From positions 78,596-142,595 of the forward strand of contig JAFTAU010000023.1 of the NCBI GenBank assembly GCA_017455435.1: 64,000 bases of DNA. The letters are read 5' to 3'. Source of the stretch: Lachnospiraceae bacterium (GTDB lineage: Bacteria > Bacillota > Clostridia > Lachnospirales > Lachnospiraceae). Of the stretch, positions 9,028 through 17,661 are shown piece by piece (positions within the stretch are counted from its first letter, which is position 1; each line of letters starts with the position of its first letter). The position numbers were made by a program, and so were the translations under genes. The notes under the pieces are model-generated. The model did no database searches, had not been told where the DNA came from, and worked only from the letters and a program-made list of their open reading frames with translations.

Positions 9028-10128
9028 TCAGCCGATATGGATACAGTTGTTTCCGTCCATGTCGAGCGTTCCGTAATAATCGGTCGTCCTCGCCTTTCCG
9101 GCATAGACATCATACGAACCTCCGCCGTCTGTGGTCACGAGCACGGTTCCGTCCAGACCGGTATGCATAAGAGTCGCTCCGCGTTTCGTCATTTCAGTCA
9201 AAAGTCTGTAGTATTCCACATCGTTGGGTACATTGCTAAGACATCCCACATAGAGCTTTGCGTTTACATGATCCAGCCAGCCGGCACTCTGCGACTGCGT
9301 ACTGGGTTCGCCATGGTGGTTAAGCTTTGCAATATCGGATTTCAGCTCGTCGCCGTATTTTTCCACGATAATGGTTTCCGTCTTCTGACCCAGCTTTTCA
9401 TTGTTTCCGGCATCGCCGCCAAAGAGGAAGGACGCACCCTTCCAGGCGAACCTGATAACAAGAGAGCCTTCGTTGTAGTTTGCCTTGTCGGGATCAAAAC
9501 CCTCTATCGGATTAAAGACCTTTCCGGTCATTTCACCAATATTGATTGTTGCGCCCTCAAGGAGCTTTGTTACCTTTATTCCCCGCTCCTCGATGATATC
9601 CATCATCTTGCGGTAATAGGGCGTATTCATTCCTTCTTCCTTGATGGGGACATCAGGCATAATGACTTCGCCGATATCCACGTATCTGGCAATAATCGAA
9701 AAGCCGCCCATATGGTCTATATGAGGATGGGAATTAATAAAATAGTCAATCTTTTTAATACCGAGCTGCTGTAGCCCGTAGGCTATATATGCGCCGTTAT
9801 TGGGGAGGTTGCAGTCTATCATGCAGGTAGTGCCGTCAGGCAGGATAAACAGCATGGAGTCTCCTCCGTGTTCGCCTTCTTCGGCCGCACTCCAGTTGCT
9901 GCCGCTCTTAAAGAAGTAGCATGCAAGCTTTCCTTCGAAAAGGGTGCTGTCAAAGATATTTATTTCATTATCGCCCGCTTTGGTCCGCTCATCCGGTACG
10001 CTTTCTTCCGGCAACGTTTCCGTGGTATCGGAAGCCGCATCCTCCGGCGTACCTCCTTGGCAGGCAGAGAGCAGCAGTATTATTCCGAGCAAAAATGATA
10101 TTAAACGAATCAATGATCTGCGTTTCAT
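9028..10128 (-). CDS. Extracellular MBL-fold hydrolase, lipoprotein (ComEC-C-terminal-like)
   Basis: 366 residues with lipoprotein signal (LLLSAC, Cys23), a spacer of about 35 residues and a metallo-beta-lactamase domain. Metal-binding motifs are complete: His134-Pro-His136-Ile-Asp138-His139 (NSHPHIDHMGG), Asp239 in FLFGGDAG, and the paired His271-His272 in KLNHHGE, the arrangement seen in the MBL domain at the C terminus of ComEC and in secreted phosphodiesterases such as pneumococcal phosphorylcholine esterase. It is therefore probably an active, membrane-anchored extracellular hydrolase, perhaps a phosphodiesterase. Position between the sugar-binding protein and the beta-helix lipoprotein suggests it acts on the same surface substrate; that is inference. 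Confidence 0.88.
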   Translation of the reverse strand: MKRRSLIRLISFLLGIILLLSACQGGTPEDAASDTTETLPEESVPDERTKAGDNEINIFDSTLFEGKLACYFFKSGSNWSAAEEGEHGGDSMLFILPDGTTCMIDCNLPNNGAYIAYGLQQLGIKKIDYFINSHPHIDHMGGFSIIARYVDIGEVIMPDVPIKEEGMNTPYYRKMMDIIEERGIKVTKLLEGATINIGEMTGKVFNPIEGFDPDKANYNEGSLVIRFAWKGASFLFGGDAGNNEKLGQKTETIIVEKYGDELKSDIAKLNHHGEPSTQSQSAGWLDHVNAKLYVGCLSNVPNDVEYYRLLTEMTKRGATLMHTGLDGTVLVTTDGGGSYDVYAGKARTTDYYGTLDMDGNNCIHIG

Positions 10129-10159
10129 AATCTGTCCTCCAAACTTAAAACCGCCGGGA

Positions 10160-11584
10160 TTATTCTCCTCTGAGAATAATCAGCTCAAGGCTGCTGTTAA
10201 TCTTGTCGGTAGCTTCCTGTATCATGGTCTTGATATCCTGCGAAGGATCGCTTGAGATATTTGAGACAAGCTGTGCGCAGGTTTCTACCAGAGAAGCTGT
10301 GACCGGAGAATAAGGTATTCTGAGGTCTTCCGGTGACGTCATCATTTTTTCAACAAGCTCTTTTGATGAAGGGAATACGTCGTTCTGATAATTCTTCCAT
10401 TCTTCCGTCTCAGCGGCAGCATTGGTATAAGGCACATAACCTCTGTAGGTGCACCACGAAACCTGAGCCTCCGGCTGCGAGAAGAATTTTACTACCTCAT
10501 ACGCGCCTTCCATCTCTTCCTTGTCGCCGGTATTGGTAATGTAGATTCCGGTTCCCTCTGCCAGCGCAGCATTCTTGAATTTTGCATTGTCATCAAGTCC
10601 AACCAGCGGCACAAACGCCCATCTGAAGCCCAGACTCATATCCTTGAGCGTGTATACAAAGGAATTCGTGCAGCCCCAGAACAGAAGCTGCTTGTTGATG
10701 AACAGCGAGGAATCAGCCGTGCCGGAGCCGGTATAATACATTGCTCCGCCCTTCTGGAGGTCGGCATATATGCCAAGAAGCTTTTCCATTCCGACTCCGG
10801 TTTCGCCCTCATTGAAAAGGCACTTTGTAGCCATTTCGGCATAACCGTTGTCATTGTCAAGAGTATCGAGTCCCTGATATCCGAGGATATCCAGGATGTC
10901 ATACCCGTAGTAAGGAGAATATCCGTAGGCGCACAGTCCCTTGTCGTGTGCGGTCTGCGACATCTCGGCCACTTTTTCAAAGCTGGTTATGTCAGAGAGA
11001 CTGTAGCCTGCCTGCTCGAGCATATCCAGATTTACCATCCAGCCCTTTATGGAAACGCCGAGGCATCCGCCTATCATGTTTCCGTCAGTATCGCAGTAGC
11101 TTCTCTTTACGACGTCAAATATATCGTCTGCCCACTTGTCCGGATCCTTGTCCAGATACTCCTGCAGCTTTACGATATGATCTGCGTTTGCAAATTCGTA
11201 GGTCGCATTCGGAGCTCCGGTAAAGAGCGAAGGATAATCCTTCGGCTCCAGGAATCTCATTCTCTGGCGGATATTGTCTCCGGTTCCGCCGTATTCCATG
11301 CGAAGGAAATATTTGTCGCTCTGAGCATTGAACATATTGACTACATTGTTCAGTCCGTCATAGCTGCCGTCTCCGTAATACATCCAGAAGACCAGCTCTA
11401 TCTTCCCGTCATCTAGCCTTTTTGCGTGGATGACGCTTTCCTGCTCATCCTGACCGGCTTCCTGAGAGGAATCGCCATTATCAGCAGCCTTCGTGTCGCC
11501 CGAACTGCCGCTTCCGCCGCAGCCTGACAAAACGAGAACAGCCGCGATGAGCATTGCCATCAGCCTTAACCATGTCTTTTTCAT
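10160..11584 (-). CDS. Sugar ABC transporter substrate-binding lipoprotein (family 1)
   Basis: 474 residues from the ATG at 11584 (AAGGAGG five bases upstream; a longer in-frame start has no site). The signal peptide ends in VLSGCG with lipidated Cys22, followed by a Gly/Ser/Asp-rich linker and the two-lobed fold of family 1 carbohydrate-binding proteins (ELVFWMYYGD, then MFNAQSDKYFLRMEYGG). It should deliver a mono- or oligosaccharide to the two permeases encoded immediately upstream, 35 bp away. The sugar cannot be named from sequence; the neighbouring GH127 and GH2 genes favour a plant-type or mucin-type oligosaccharide. Confidence 0.93.
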   Translation of the reverse strand: MKKTWLRLMAMLIAAVLVLSGCGGSGSSGDTKAADNGDSSQEAGQDEQESVIHAKRLDDGKIELVFWMYYGDGSYDGLNNVVNMFNAQSDKYFLRMEYGGTGDNIRQRMRFLEPKDYPSLFTGAPNATYEFANADHIVKLQEYLDKDPDKWADDIFDVVKRSYCDTDGNMIGGCLGVSIKGWMVNLDMLEQAGYSLSDITSFEKVAEMSQTAHDKGLCAYGYSPYYGYDILDILGYQGLDTLDNDNGYAEMATKCLFNEGETGVGMEKLLGIYADLQKGGAMYYTGSGTADSSLFINKQLLFWGCTNSFVYTLKDMSLGFRWAFVPLVGLDDNAKFKNAALAEGTGIYITNTGDKEEMEGAYEVVKFFSQPEAQVSWCTYRGYVPYTNAAAETEEWKNYQNDVFPSSKELVEKMMTSPEDLRIPYSPVTASLVETCAQLVSNISSDPSQDIKTMIQEATDKINSSLELIILRGE

Positions 11585-11619
11585 AAGAACCTCCTTAAAA
11601 ACAATTGAGTTTTTTATTA

Positions 11620-12435
11620 TCAATTTTTCACGGCTCCCGCCGTAACACCTTCGGTAATTGAGTCGAGTCCGAATACAAAGAGTATTACCGGAACTACAAG
11701 TATCAGCAAAACAGCCGACATCATAACGCCGGGATGAGCGACGTCCTTTAGATATGCCACACCTGTCTGTATCGTCCTCATGGAATCGGACGTGGTAACC
11801 AGCATCGGCCAGAAGTAATCGTTATAAGCCCAGATAACGGAAAGCAGTGTCTGCGCGATTATGATGGGCTTGCAGAGCGGAATCAGGATTTTGACAAAAT
11901 ACCGGATGTGACCACAGCCGTCGATTCTGGCCGCTTCCCATATTGATTTAGGGATAGACAGCATATTCTGCCTGAACATAAACACAGCCGACACGTTTAT
12001 CAATCCCGTAATACACAGCGCTATGTATGTGTTTATCAGGTCCCATCCGACCATCATCTTGAAAAGTGATACCGTGACTGTTTCCATAGGAATCATCAGC
12101 GACGCTATCATTATCGTAAACAGCAGGTTTTTCATCGGGAAATTGAAGTGTGAAAAAGCATACGCCGCCATGAGTGCCGTAATTATCTGACAGGGCACGC
12201 ATATCAGTATCTGAATGATAGTGTTTTTGAAGTATCCGAGCAGGTTGATCTGAGACATGGCAAAATTGAAATTGTCAAGGCTCGGGTCCGCAACCGAAAG
12301 CTCATACGGAAGCTTGTTTACCTCGTCGATTGACTGCAGCGAGACTATAATCGCCACTATCAGAGGAATGATAAAAGCCAGCGCGAGTATCAGCTTTATT
12401 ACATTTAACGGTACTTTTCTAAATAACTTACGCAT
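11620..12435 (-). CDS. Carbohydrate ABC transporter permease, MalG type
   Basis: 271-residue integral membrane protein with six predicted transmembrane segments. The cytoplasmic EAA loop, which docks the ATPase, reads EAARIDGCGHIRYF..IPL at about residues 186-207. The N-terminal region matches the MalG/AmyC-type subunit of sugar importers (CUT1). A GGGGGG run about five bases before the ATG serves as binding site. It forms a heterodimer with the product of the gene 12 bp upstream. No ATP-binding subunit is encoded anywhere in the window, which is usual for CUT1 systems that share a housekeeping MsmX/MsiK-type ATPase. Confidence 0.93.
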   Translation of the reverse strand: MRKLFRKVPLNVIKLILALAFIIPLIVAIIVSLQSIDEVNKLPYELSVADPSLDNFNFAMSQINLLGYFKNTIIQILICVPCQIITALMAAYAFSHFNFPMKNLLFTIMIASLMIPMETVTVSLFKMMVGWDLINTYIALCITGLINVSAVFMFRQNMLSIPKSIWEAARIDGCGHIRYFVKILIPLCKPIIIAQTLLSVIWAYNDYFWPMLVTTSDSMRTIQTGVAYLKDVAHPGVMMSAVLLILVVPVILFVFGLDSITEGVTAGAVKN

Positions 12436-12447
12436 TTTTATCCCCCC

Positions 12448-13320
12448 TTATTGATAATGTACGAGTTTCTTTTCAAGAATGAACTGAATCCTCGTAATCA
12501 GGAATATGAGCAGGAAGAGAACTATCGACAGACAGCAGGCCGTCTCGTATTCGCCCAGCTCTATTCCTTTGTAATAGACCTCGTACATCAGGGTTCTGGT
12601 AGAATTTTGCGGTCCTCCGTAGGTCAGCAGTCTGATCTGTGTAAAGGTCTTGATTGCCGTGAGTATATTCAGGAAAACAACGAAGAATATCTGCGGCGAG
12701 GCCATAGGTATCATGATTTTTACGGATCTCTTAAATCCTGACGCTCCGTCAAGCATTGCCGCTTCCTGTATATCCATAGGCACGCTTCTGAAGCCGGCGA
12801 GGAGCAGCAGGAACGTCGTTCCCACGTGACACCACGAGGTTATTATCGACAGAACAACTATGGCCGTAGATTGATCGTGCAGCCAGTCGGTCTGAATACC
12901 GAGCCAGGTATTCATCAGTCCGCCGTTGCCCTTGAAGATGAATCCCCAGATTACGCTGGCTGCGACTGATGATATCGCAATTGGCAATGCATAAATGGTC
13001 TGATAAAATCTGTTTATCTTTTCCCGTCTCACGCAGAGCAGCGCGAGCGCCATTCCTGCCGTAAAGGTAAAAACAAAATTCATTCCGGAGAACAGCAGCG
13101 TGGAACCCAGCATTTTCCAGAACAATCCCGATTCATAGGTAAACAGATTTTTCCAGAAATATGTACCCGACCACTTCAGCCATTCGCCGTACTGATCTGT
13201 AAAGGAAAAGGAATTGATAATCGTTTTGGCAAACGGATAAAAGCCGAATATAATAATTCCGGCAAATGTCGGCAAAAGGAACAGATAAGGCAGCCAAACC
13301 TTCTTTTTATCCTTTTTCAT
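12448..13320 (-). CDS. Carbohydrate ABC transporter permease, MalF type
   Basis: 290-residue permease with six predicted transmembrane segments and an N-terminal KKDKKKVWLPYLFLLP typical of the short MalF/UgpA-like CUT1 subunits. The EAA loop is EAAMLDGASGFKRSVKI..P. It is encoded directly before its MalG-type partner and the binding protein, the standard permease-permease-binding protein order in this minus-strand operon. GGAGG lies about ten bases before the start. Confidence 0.93.
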   Translation of the reverse strand: MKKDKKKVWLPYLFLLPTFAGIIIFGFYPFAKTIINSFSFTDQYGEWLKWSGTYFWKNLFTYESGLFWKMLGSTLLFSGMNFVFTFTAGMALALLCVRREKINRFYQTIYALPIAISSVAASVIWGFIFKGNGGLMNTWLGIQTDWLHDQSTAIVVLSIITSWCHVGTTFLLLLAGFRSVPMDIQEAAMLDGASGFKRSVKIMIPMASPQIFFVVFLNILTAIKTFTQIRLLTYGGPQNSTRTLMYEVYYKGIELGEYETACCLSIVLFLLIFLITRIQFILEKKLVHYQ

Positions 13321-13354
13321 ATACTGAATCCCTCCGGTCCCAATATCTATTTCG

Positions 13355-14338
13355 CTACAGCTTTATCTCCGCAAGTGTGGCAGGCATTTCATGCGCGGTA
13401 TTGACCACGATATCGCCCGTCACAAGGTCAAAGCAGGAAATAACCAATGAGCCGTTCCAGATAATGGGCTCGCCGGGCTGATCAAGTTCGCCGTTAAATC
13501 CGTCAGTGTCGCCGTTTACGGCCAGTCTGGTCACAGTGCCGTCAGGCAGAATCTTCGCGATAGCATTGGCACAGAAATCCGCGATATACAGGTTTCCTTC
13601 TTCGTCCATTATCATTCCGTCTGTGCTCTCGAGATTCTCCGGATCCTGAGCCCAGATTTCGTTTGATTTTACTGACATATCCTCGTTAAAAGTGACCTTG
13701 TATACGGCACCGTCGCCGAAGTTTCCTACGAGGAGATTTCCGTCATGGTCAAACTCGATGCCGTCAACGCCGTACTGGTCGGCAGGATTCTGGGTGATAA
13801 AGGTGGTGAGGATGTTTTTGTCCTCAAGAGTATTGGTGATATTGATGTCCTCGTCATCCAGTGCGAACCTGTAGACACAGCTCACCAGTTTTCCCGAAGG
13901 ATGCTTTACCAGTTCCAGTGTGCTCTGGGTGACATAGATATATCCGTCTTTAATACGCATTCCATTGGGATGCTCCATGTTCTTTGCAACTACAGTGGTC
14001 TTTACTATGGTGTCGCCGTCCATACGGACTCTGAGAATGCGCCCCTTGCGGATGAGCTCCGGTTTTCCGGGCCAGCCCTGGTTGTCACAGATATACAAAT
14101 CTCCGTCCGGACCAAAAGCAATACCCATGGGAGAAGCAAGTCCCGTTTCCTCATGTACGGGAACGTCAAACCATTTTCTGATGTTTCTGTTTTTGTCAAT
14201 CTTCAATATGCATCCGGGCAGGCTCTGATCTGCATAGTTGGGGGCCGCCAGTATGAGGTTTCCCTCGTTGTCTATCGCCATTCCGTCGGGAGTGGCTACG
14301 TATTCGGGTAATTTTGCAAACAATGTGGATTTTGTCAT
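13355..14338 (-). CDS. SMP-30/gluconolactonase family protein
   Basis: 327 residues from the ATG at 14338, which has AAGGAGG five bases upstream; the frame extends 57 bases further but into the preceding kinase gene. The sequence is a six-bladed beta-propeller of the SMP-30/gluconolactonase/LRE family (TPDGMAIDNEGNL, SPMGIAFGPDGDLYI, HPNGMRI, DGIEFDHDGNLLVG). Members hydrolyse sugar lactones to aldonic acids using a divalent metal. No signal peptide, so it would act in the cytoplasm. Its presence beside a sugar kinase and a dehydrogenase suggests that a sugar is oxidised to a lactone in this pathway, though some family members have other ester substrates. Confidence 0.85.
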   Translation of the reverse strand: MTKSTLFAKLPEYVATPDGMAIDNEGNLILAAPNYADQSLPGCILKIDKNRNIRKWFDVPVHEETGLASPMGIAFGPDGDLYICDNQGWPGKPELIRKGRILRVRMDGDTIVKTTVVAKNMEHPNGMRIKDGYIYVTQSTLELVKHPSGKLVSCVYRFALDDEDINITNTLEDKNILTTFITQNPADQYGVDGIEFDHDGNLLVGNFGDGAVYKVTFNEDMSVKSNEIWAQDPENLESTDGMIMDEEGNLYIADFCANAIAKILPDGTVTRLAVNGDTDGFNGELDQPGEPIIWNGSLVISCFDLVTGDIVVNTAHEMPATLAEIKL

Positions 14339-14348
14339 TTCTGCCTCC

Positions 14349-15860
14349 TTAAATCTCCGCGAAAAGCGGCTCGTTGTAATAATATGCCTTATCAAAAAGC
14401 TTCTTTAGCTCTTTATACGTTTTGACGGTTTCCGGATCCGGAGTGCTGCTCTCGGTGATTTTTATGAATTTATTAACTGCGTCAAAGTTTTCGAACAATC
14501 CTACTCCCACGCCTGCGGTGATAGCCGCACCCATGGAGGTCGCTTCTTCCAGATAGTTCGGTACGTTTACCTGGATACCGAAAATATCGCAGAGTATCCG
14601 CTGCCAGATTTTGTTTCTGGCGCCGCCGCCCACCAGGGTAAGCTCCCGTATATCGTTTCCGGCGCTTTCAAAGGTTTTTAGAATGATGTCGAGATTCATT
14701 CCGACACCTTCCATGACTGCACGCAGCATATCGCCTCTGCCGTGTCCCATAGTCAGACCGATAAACGCGCCTCTTGCCTTGTCATTCCATCTGGGGCTTC
14801 TTTCGCCCATCAGATAAGGCAGAAACAGCAGGCCGCCGGCTCCTGCGGGCGAGGCCGAAGCCTCTTTTTCGACCGTAGCGTAAATATCTTTCTTATCGAA
14901 AGCGGGCTGACCGTCAATGCTCTTAAACAGTGCACTTACCGCCCAGCTGAGAGACCCGCCGCCGGTCTGCATGGTGCCGGTAGGCAGGCAGTAACCGGGA
15001 ACGATGTGGGCGAAATTAAAAACTGTCATCTTTTCGTCGCAGACAAGCTTTTTCGCTGCGAGCGATATCCACGATGACGTTCCAAGGCAGCAATTCGCTA
15101 TTCCTTCTTTTACAACTCCTGTTCCGACTGCGGCGCAGCAGCCGTCTCCGCCTCCGCATACCACGGGAGTGCCTTCACAAAGTCCCGTGAGCGCCGCTGC
15201 TTCTGCATTCACCTTTCCTGCGACGTCTACCGAACGCAGCAGCTCAGGAAGCTTGCTCCCGTCAAGTCCGCTGACCTTTATGATTTCATCTGACCATGTC
15301 AGCGTATTCAAATCCAGCAGGCAGGTGGATGACGCGTCAGAATATTCGGTCACGAATCTTCCGGTGAGCTTATAGATGATATAGTCCTTTGCGTTCAGCA
15401 TCTTGTAAGTTTTCGCATATATTTCGGGGAGATTGTCCCTGATCCACATGAGCTTTGTGATGCTGTCAGACGCGCTGATTCTGTGGCCGGTAATGCCGTA
15501 ATACTTTGTTTCGTCGATATTTCTTCTGATATATTCCGCCTGCTCTGTCGACCTCATGTCCGCCCATATAAGAGAGTTGTAGAGCGGCTCTCCCTCTCTA
15601 TCCACGCAGAGGCACCCCATCATCTGTCCGCTGAACGAAACAGCTGCGATGTCATGAGGATCGATATCCGCAACCAGCGTCCGGGTCGTTTCGCAAACGG
15701 CACGCCACCAGTCGTCCGCACGCTGTTCGGCCGCGTTTCCGGGTTTTGTGATCAGTTCGTATGAATAAACGGTGCTTTTGACCAGTTTTCCTTCGGAGTC
15801 AAAAAGCGTGGCCTTGTTTCCGGAGGTTCCCAGGTCGTGGGCAAGCAGATATGCCGGCAT
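14349..15860 (-). CDS. FGGY-family carbohydrate kinase (xylulokinase-like)
   Basis: 503 residues, the usual length for FGGY kinases. The N-terminal phosphate-binding motif is AHDLGTSGNKATLFD, and the C-terminal half contains the ATP-site signature LVGGGARNKIWQRILCDIFG and the alanine-rich EATSMGAAITAG. Closest in style to xylulokinase-like members, but FGGY kinases act on ketoses, polyols, aldoses and tetronates, so the substrate is open. A GGAG site lies seven bases upstream. It sits 10 bp before the lactonase gene and 30 bp after the dehydrogenase gene. In the operon it would supply the sugar phosphate needed by the DeoC-type aldolase. Confidence 0.9.
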   Translation of the reverse strand: MPAYLLAHDLGTSGNKATLFDSEGKLVKSTVYSYELITKPGNAAEQRADDWWRAVCETTRTLVADIDPHDIAAVSFSGQMMGCLCVDREGEPLYNSLIWADMRSTEQAEYIRRNIDETKYYGITGHRISASDSITKLMWIRDNLPEIYAKTYKMLNAKDYIIYKLTGRFVTEYSDASSTCLLDLNTLTWSDEIIKVSGLDGSKLPELLRSVDVAGKVNAEAAALTGLCEGTPVVCGGGDGCCAAVGTGVVKEGIANCCLGTSSWISLAAKKLVCDEKMTVFNFAHIVPGYCLPTGTMQTGGGSLSWAVSALFKSIDGQPAFDKKDIYATVEKEASASPAGAGGLLFLPYLMGERSPRWNDKARGAFIGLTMGHGRGDMLRAVMEGVGMNLDIILKTFESAGNDIRELTLVGGGARNKIWQRILCDIFGIQVNVPNYLEEATSMGAAITAGVGVGLFENFDAVNKFIKITESSTPDPETVKTYKELKKLFDKAYYYNEPLFAEI

Positions 15861-15890
15861 ATGTTTTCTCCTTTTTTAAAAACAGCTGCG

Positions 15891-16916
15891 TCAGAAGCGG
15901 ATGACCATCTTCATTACAGGCTCATGGTTTTCTATCTTTTTGAATGCCTTATCTATATCGGCAAAATCAAAAACATCGGAAATGTAGTCGTTCGGATCCA
16001 GAACGCCCATCTTTATCCAGTTGACGATCTGTTCATGTGCCTCAGATTCGGCTTTCTTTGACGGGAACTGATGGAAATGCAGCGTCCAGTTATACGGGCA
16101 TCTGCTCCAGTCTATGTTGGCGCTGCTCGCCTCTGAAATACCGTATACGCAGATCTTTCCATCGGGCACTATAAAGCCCAGGGCCTCATTGATAAAGCTC
16201 GTATCGCCGACCGCATCCAGAGCAAAATCCGCTCCATCCGGAAGAATCTTGCGAACCTCTTCGCAAATGTTCTGCTTTTTGGAATTGATCAGGTAATCCG
16301 CACCTCTCTTTTCGGCCTGACGAAGCTTTTCATCATCTCTGCCGACGGCTATCACGGGGCCTACGCCCATCAGCTTTGCAAACTGAACGAAGCACAGTCC
16401 GACAGGGCCGAGGCCAAGTACCACCAGGCTCTTGTTGGGTTCTATGGAAAAACGCTTCAGCGTGCTGAGAACCTCTCTGAAGGTGATTATCATTGCGGAG
16501 CTGACAGGATCAAAATCCTTCGGAAGCTTTCTCTGCCCGTAGGCAAATTCGTCGGGGCGGAGACCATCGGCTTCCATGGCGTATGCATCCGTAATAATAT
16601 TGTATTCGGAATATGTTCCCCAGCCGCTTGAGTACCCTTCCGGAACATCGGACCAGTACGGCATAAGAACCATATCTCCTATTTCAAAATTTTTAACCTT
16701 TGCGCCCTTTTCAACGACAGTTGCCACGCCCTCATGACCGAGAACCGTGGGATAGCTGTCTATTCCCTTGAAAGTACCGTGAATAATCTTTGTGTCCGTG
16801 CCCTTGCAGACTCCGCAGCTGAGGAGCTTTACCAGACAATCGTACTCTCCGTACCTGGGCATCGGCATTTCTTCAAATCCGCATGTATGATCGGGATATA
16901 CCACATAGCTTTTCAT
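15891..16916 (-). CDS. Zinc-dependent alcohol dehydrogenase (MDR family) without structural zinc site
   Basis: 341 residues from the ATG at 16916 (GGAGG nine bases upstream). Catalytic zinc ligands are present: Cys34 in SCGVCKGTD, His61-Glu62 in LGHEG. The Rossmann motif LGLGPVG lies near residue 175. The four-cysteine lobe that binds a structural zinc in many medium-chain dehydrogenases (expected near residues 85-115) is absent and replaced by PYWSDVPEGYSSGWGTYSEY. Enzymes of this type oxidise sugar alcohols or reduce aldehydes with NAD(P). In this operon it could oxidise the incoming polyol or sugar, or reduce the acetaldehyde-type product of the aldolase; sequence cannot decide. Confidence 0.9.
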   Translation of the reverse strand: MKSYVVYPDHTCGFEEMPMPRYGEYDCLVKLLSCGVCKGTDTKIIHGTFKGIDSYPTVLGHEGVATVVEKGAKVKNFEIGDMVLMPYWSDVPEGYSSGWGTYSEYNIITDAYAMEADGLRPDEFAYGQRKLPKDFDPVSSAMIITFREVLSTLKRFSIEPNKSLVVLGLGPVGLCFVQFAKLMGVGPVIAVGRDDEKLRQAEKRGADYLINSKKQNICEEVRKILPDGADFALDAVGDTSFINEALGFIVPDGKICVYGISEASSANIDWSRCPYNWTLHFHQFPSKKAESEAHEQIVNWIKMGVLDPNDYISDVFDFADIDKAFKKIENHEPVMKMVIRF

Positions 16917-16974
16917 TTTGATGTTCCTCCGGTTTTTTCTTTGTTCCATCCGGACTCTCGCCCGGATACTGTTA

Positions 16975-17658
16975 TTATTTCTCGATGAGAGCGAAGTATT
17001 CTTCACTAATTGCCGCGGCGGCGCTGCAGCCTATACGGGAAGCGCCTGCTTCGAGCATCGCCAGACAGTCATTCAGTGTGCGGATGCCTCCGGCGGCTTT
17101 TACCTTTATGGCATCTCCCACCATGGACTTCATCAGGCGTACATCCTCTACGGTTGCCGCTCCCGGTCCGAAGCCGGTGGATGTTTTGATAAAGTCGGGG
17201 CGCTCTTTAATAGCTATTTCACAGGCAGCGCGTTTTTCATCATCGGTCAGATAGCAATTTTCGAATATAACCTTTGAGATAATGCCGCGTTCTCTGCAAA
17301 TCTGGGTAATGGCGTGCATTTCTTCGCGAATATAGTCAAGCCTGCCTTCCTTCAGTTTTCCGATGTTGAGAACATAATCCACCTCTGCCGCGCCGTCCGC
17401 TATACTGCCGATTGTTTCCTGAACCTTTGAAGCTATCGTGCTGATACCCAGCGGAAAGCCTACGGCCGCGTCTACTCCCACGCCACTGCCTGAGAGGAGT
17501 CCGCTGCACAGCCTGACCACGCCTGTATTGACCGCTACGGTATGGAAGCCGTATTTTGCGGATTCAAGACAGATCTTTTTAAAATCCTCTTCCGTCGCCG
17601 ACGGTTTTAAGAGAGTGTTGTCAAATAAATAGGCAAAATCCTTTTTTGAATAATTCAT
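16975..17658 (-). CDS. deoC: Deoxyribose-phosphate aldolase (DeoC/DERA-type class I aldolase)
   Basis: 227 residues with the full set of DERA active-site residues: Lys158 in FIKTSTGF (Schiff base), Lys187 in VKAAGG, and Asp94 in EVDYVLNIG. The enzyme cleaves 2-deoxy-D-ribose 5-phosphate to acetaldehyde and glyceraldehyde 3-phosphate, or a close analogue. GGAGGG stands seven bases before the ATG. It begins 3 bp after the glycyl radical enzyme gene and lies among sugar genes, not with nucleoside phosphorylases or phosphopentomutase as deoC usually does. That context suggests that a deoxysugar phosphate is produced by this operon, not by nucleoside salvage. The fold is certain; a changed substrate is possible. 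Confidence 0.9.
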   Translation of the reverse strand: MNYSKKDFAYLFDNTLLKPSATEEDFKKICLESAKYGFHTVAVNTGVVRLCSGLLSGSGVGVDAAVGFPLGISTIASKVQETIGSIADGAAEVDYVLNIGKLKEGRLDYIREEMHAITQICRERGIISKVIFENCYLTDDEKRAACEIAIKERPDFIKTSTGFGPGAATVEDVRLMKSMVGDAIKVKAAGGIRTLNDCLAMLEAGASRIGCSAAAAISEEYFALIEK

Positions 17659-17661
17659 GTG

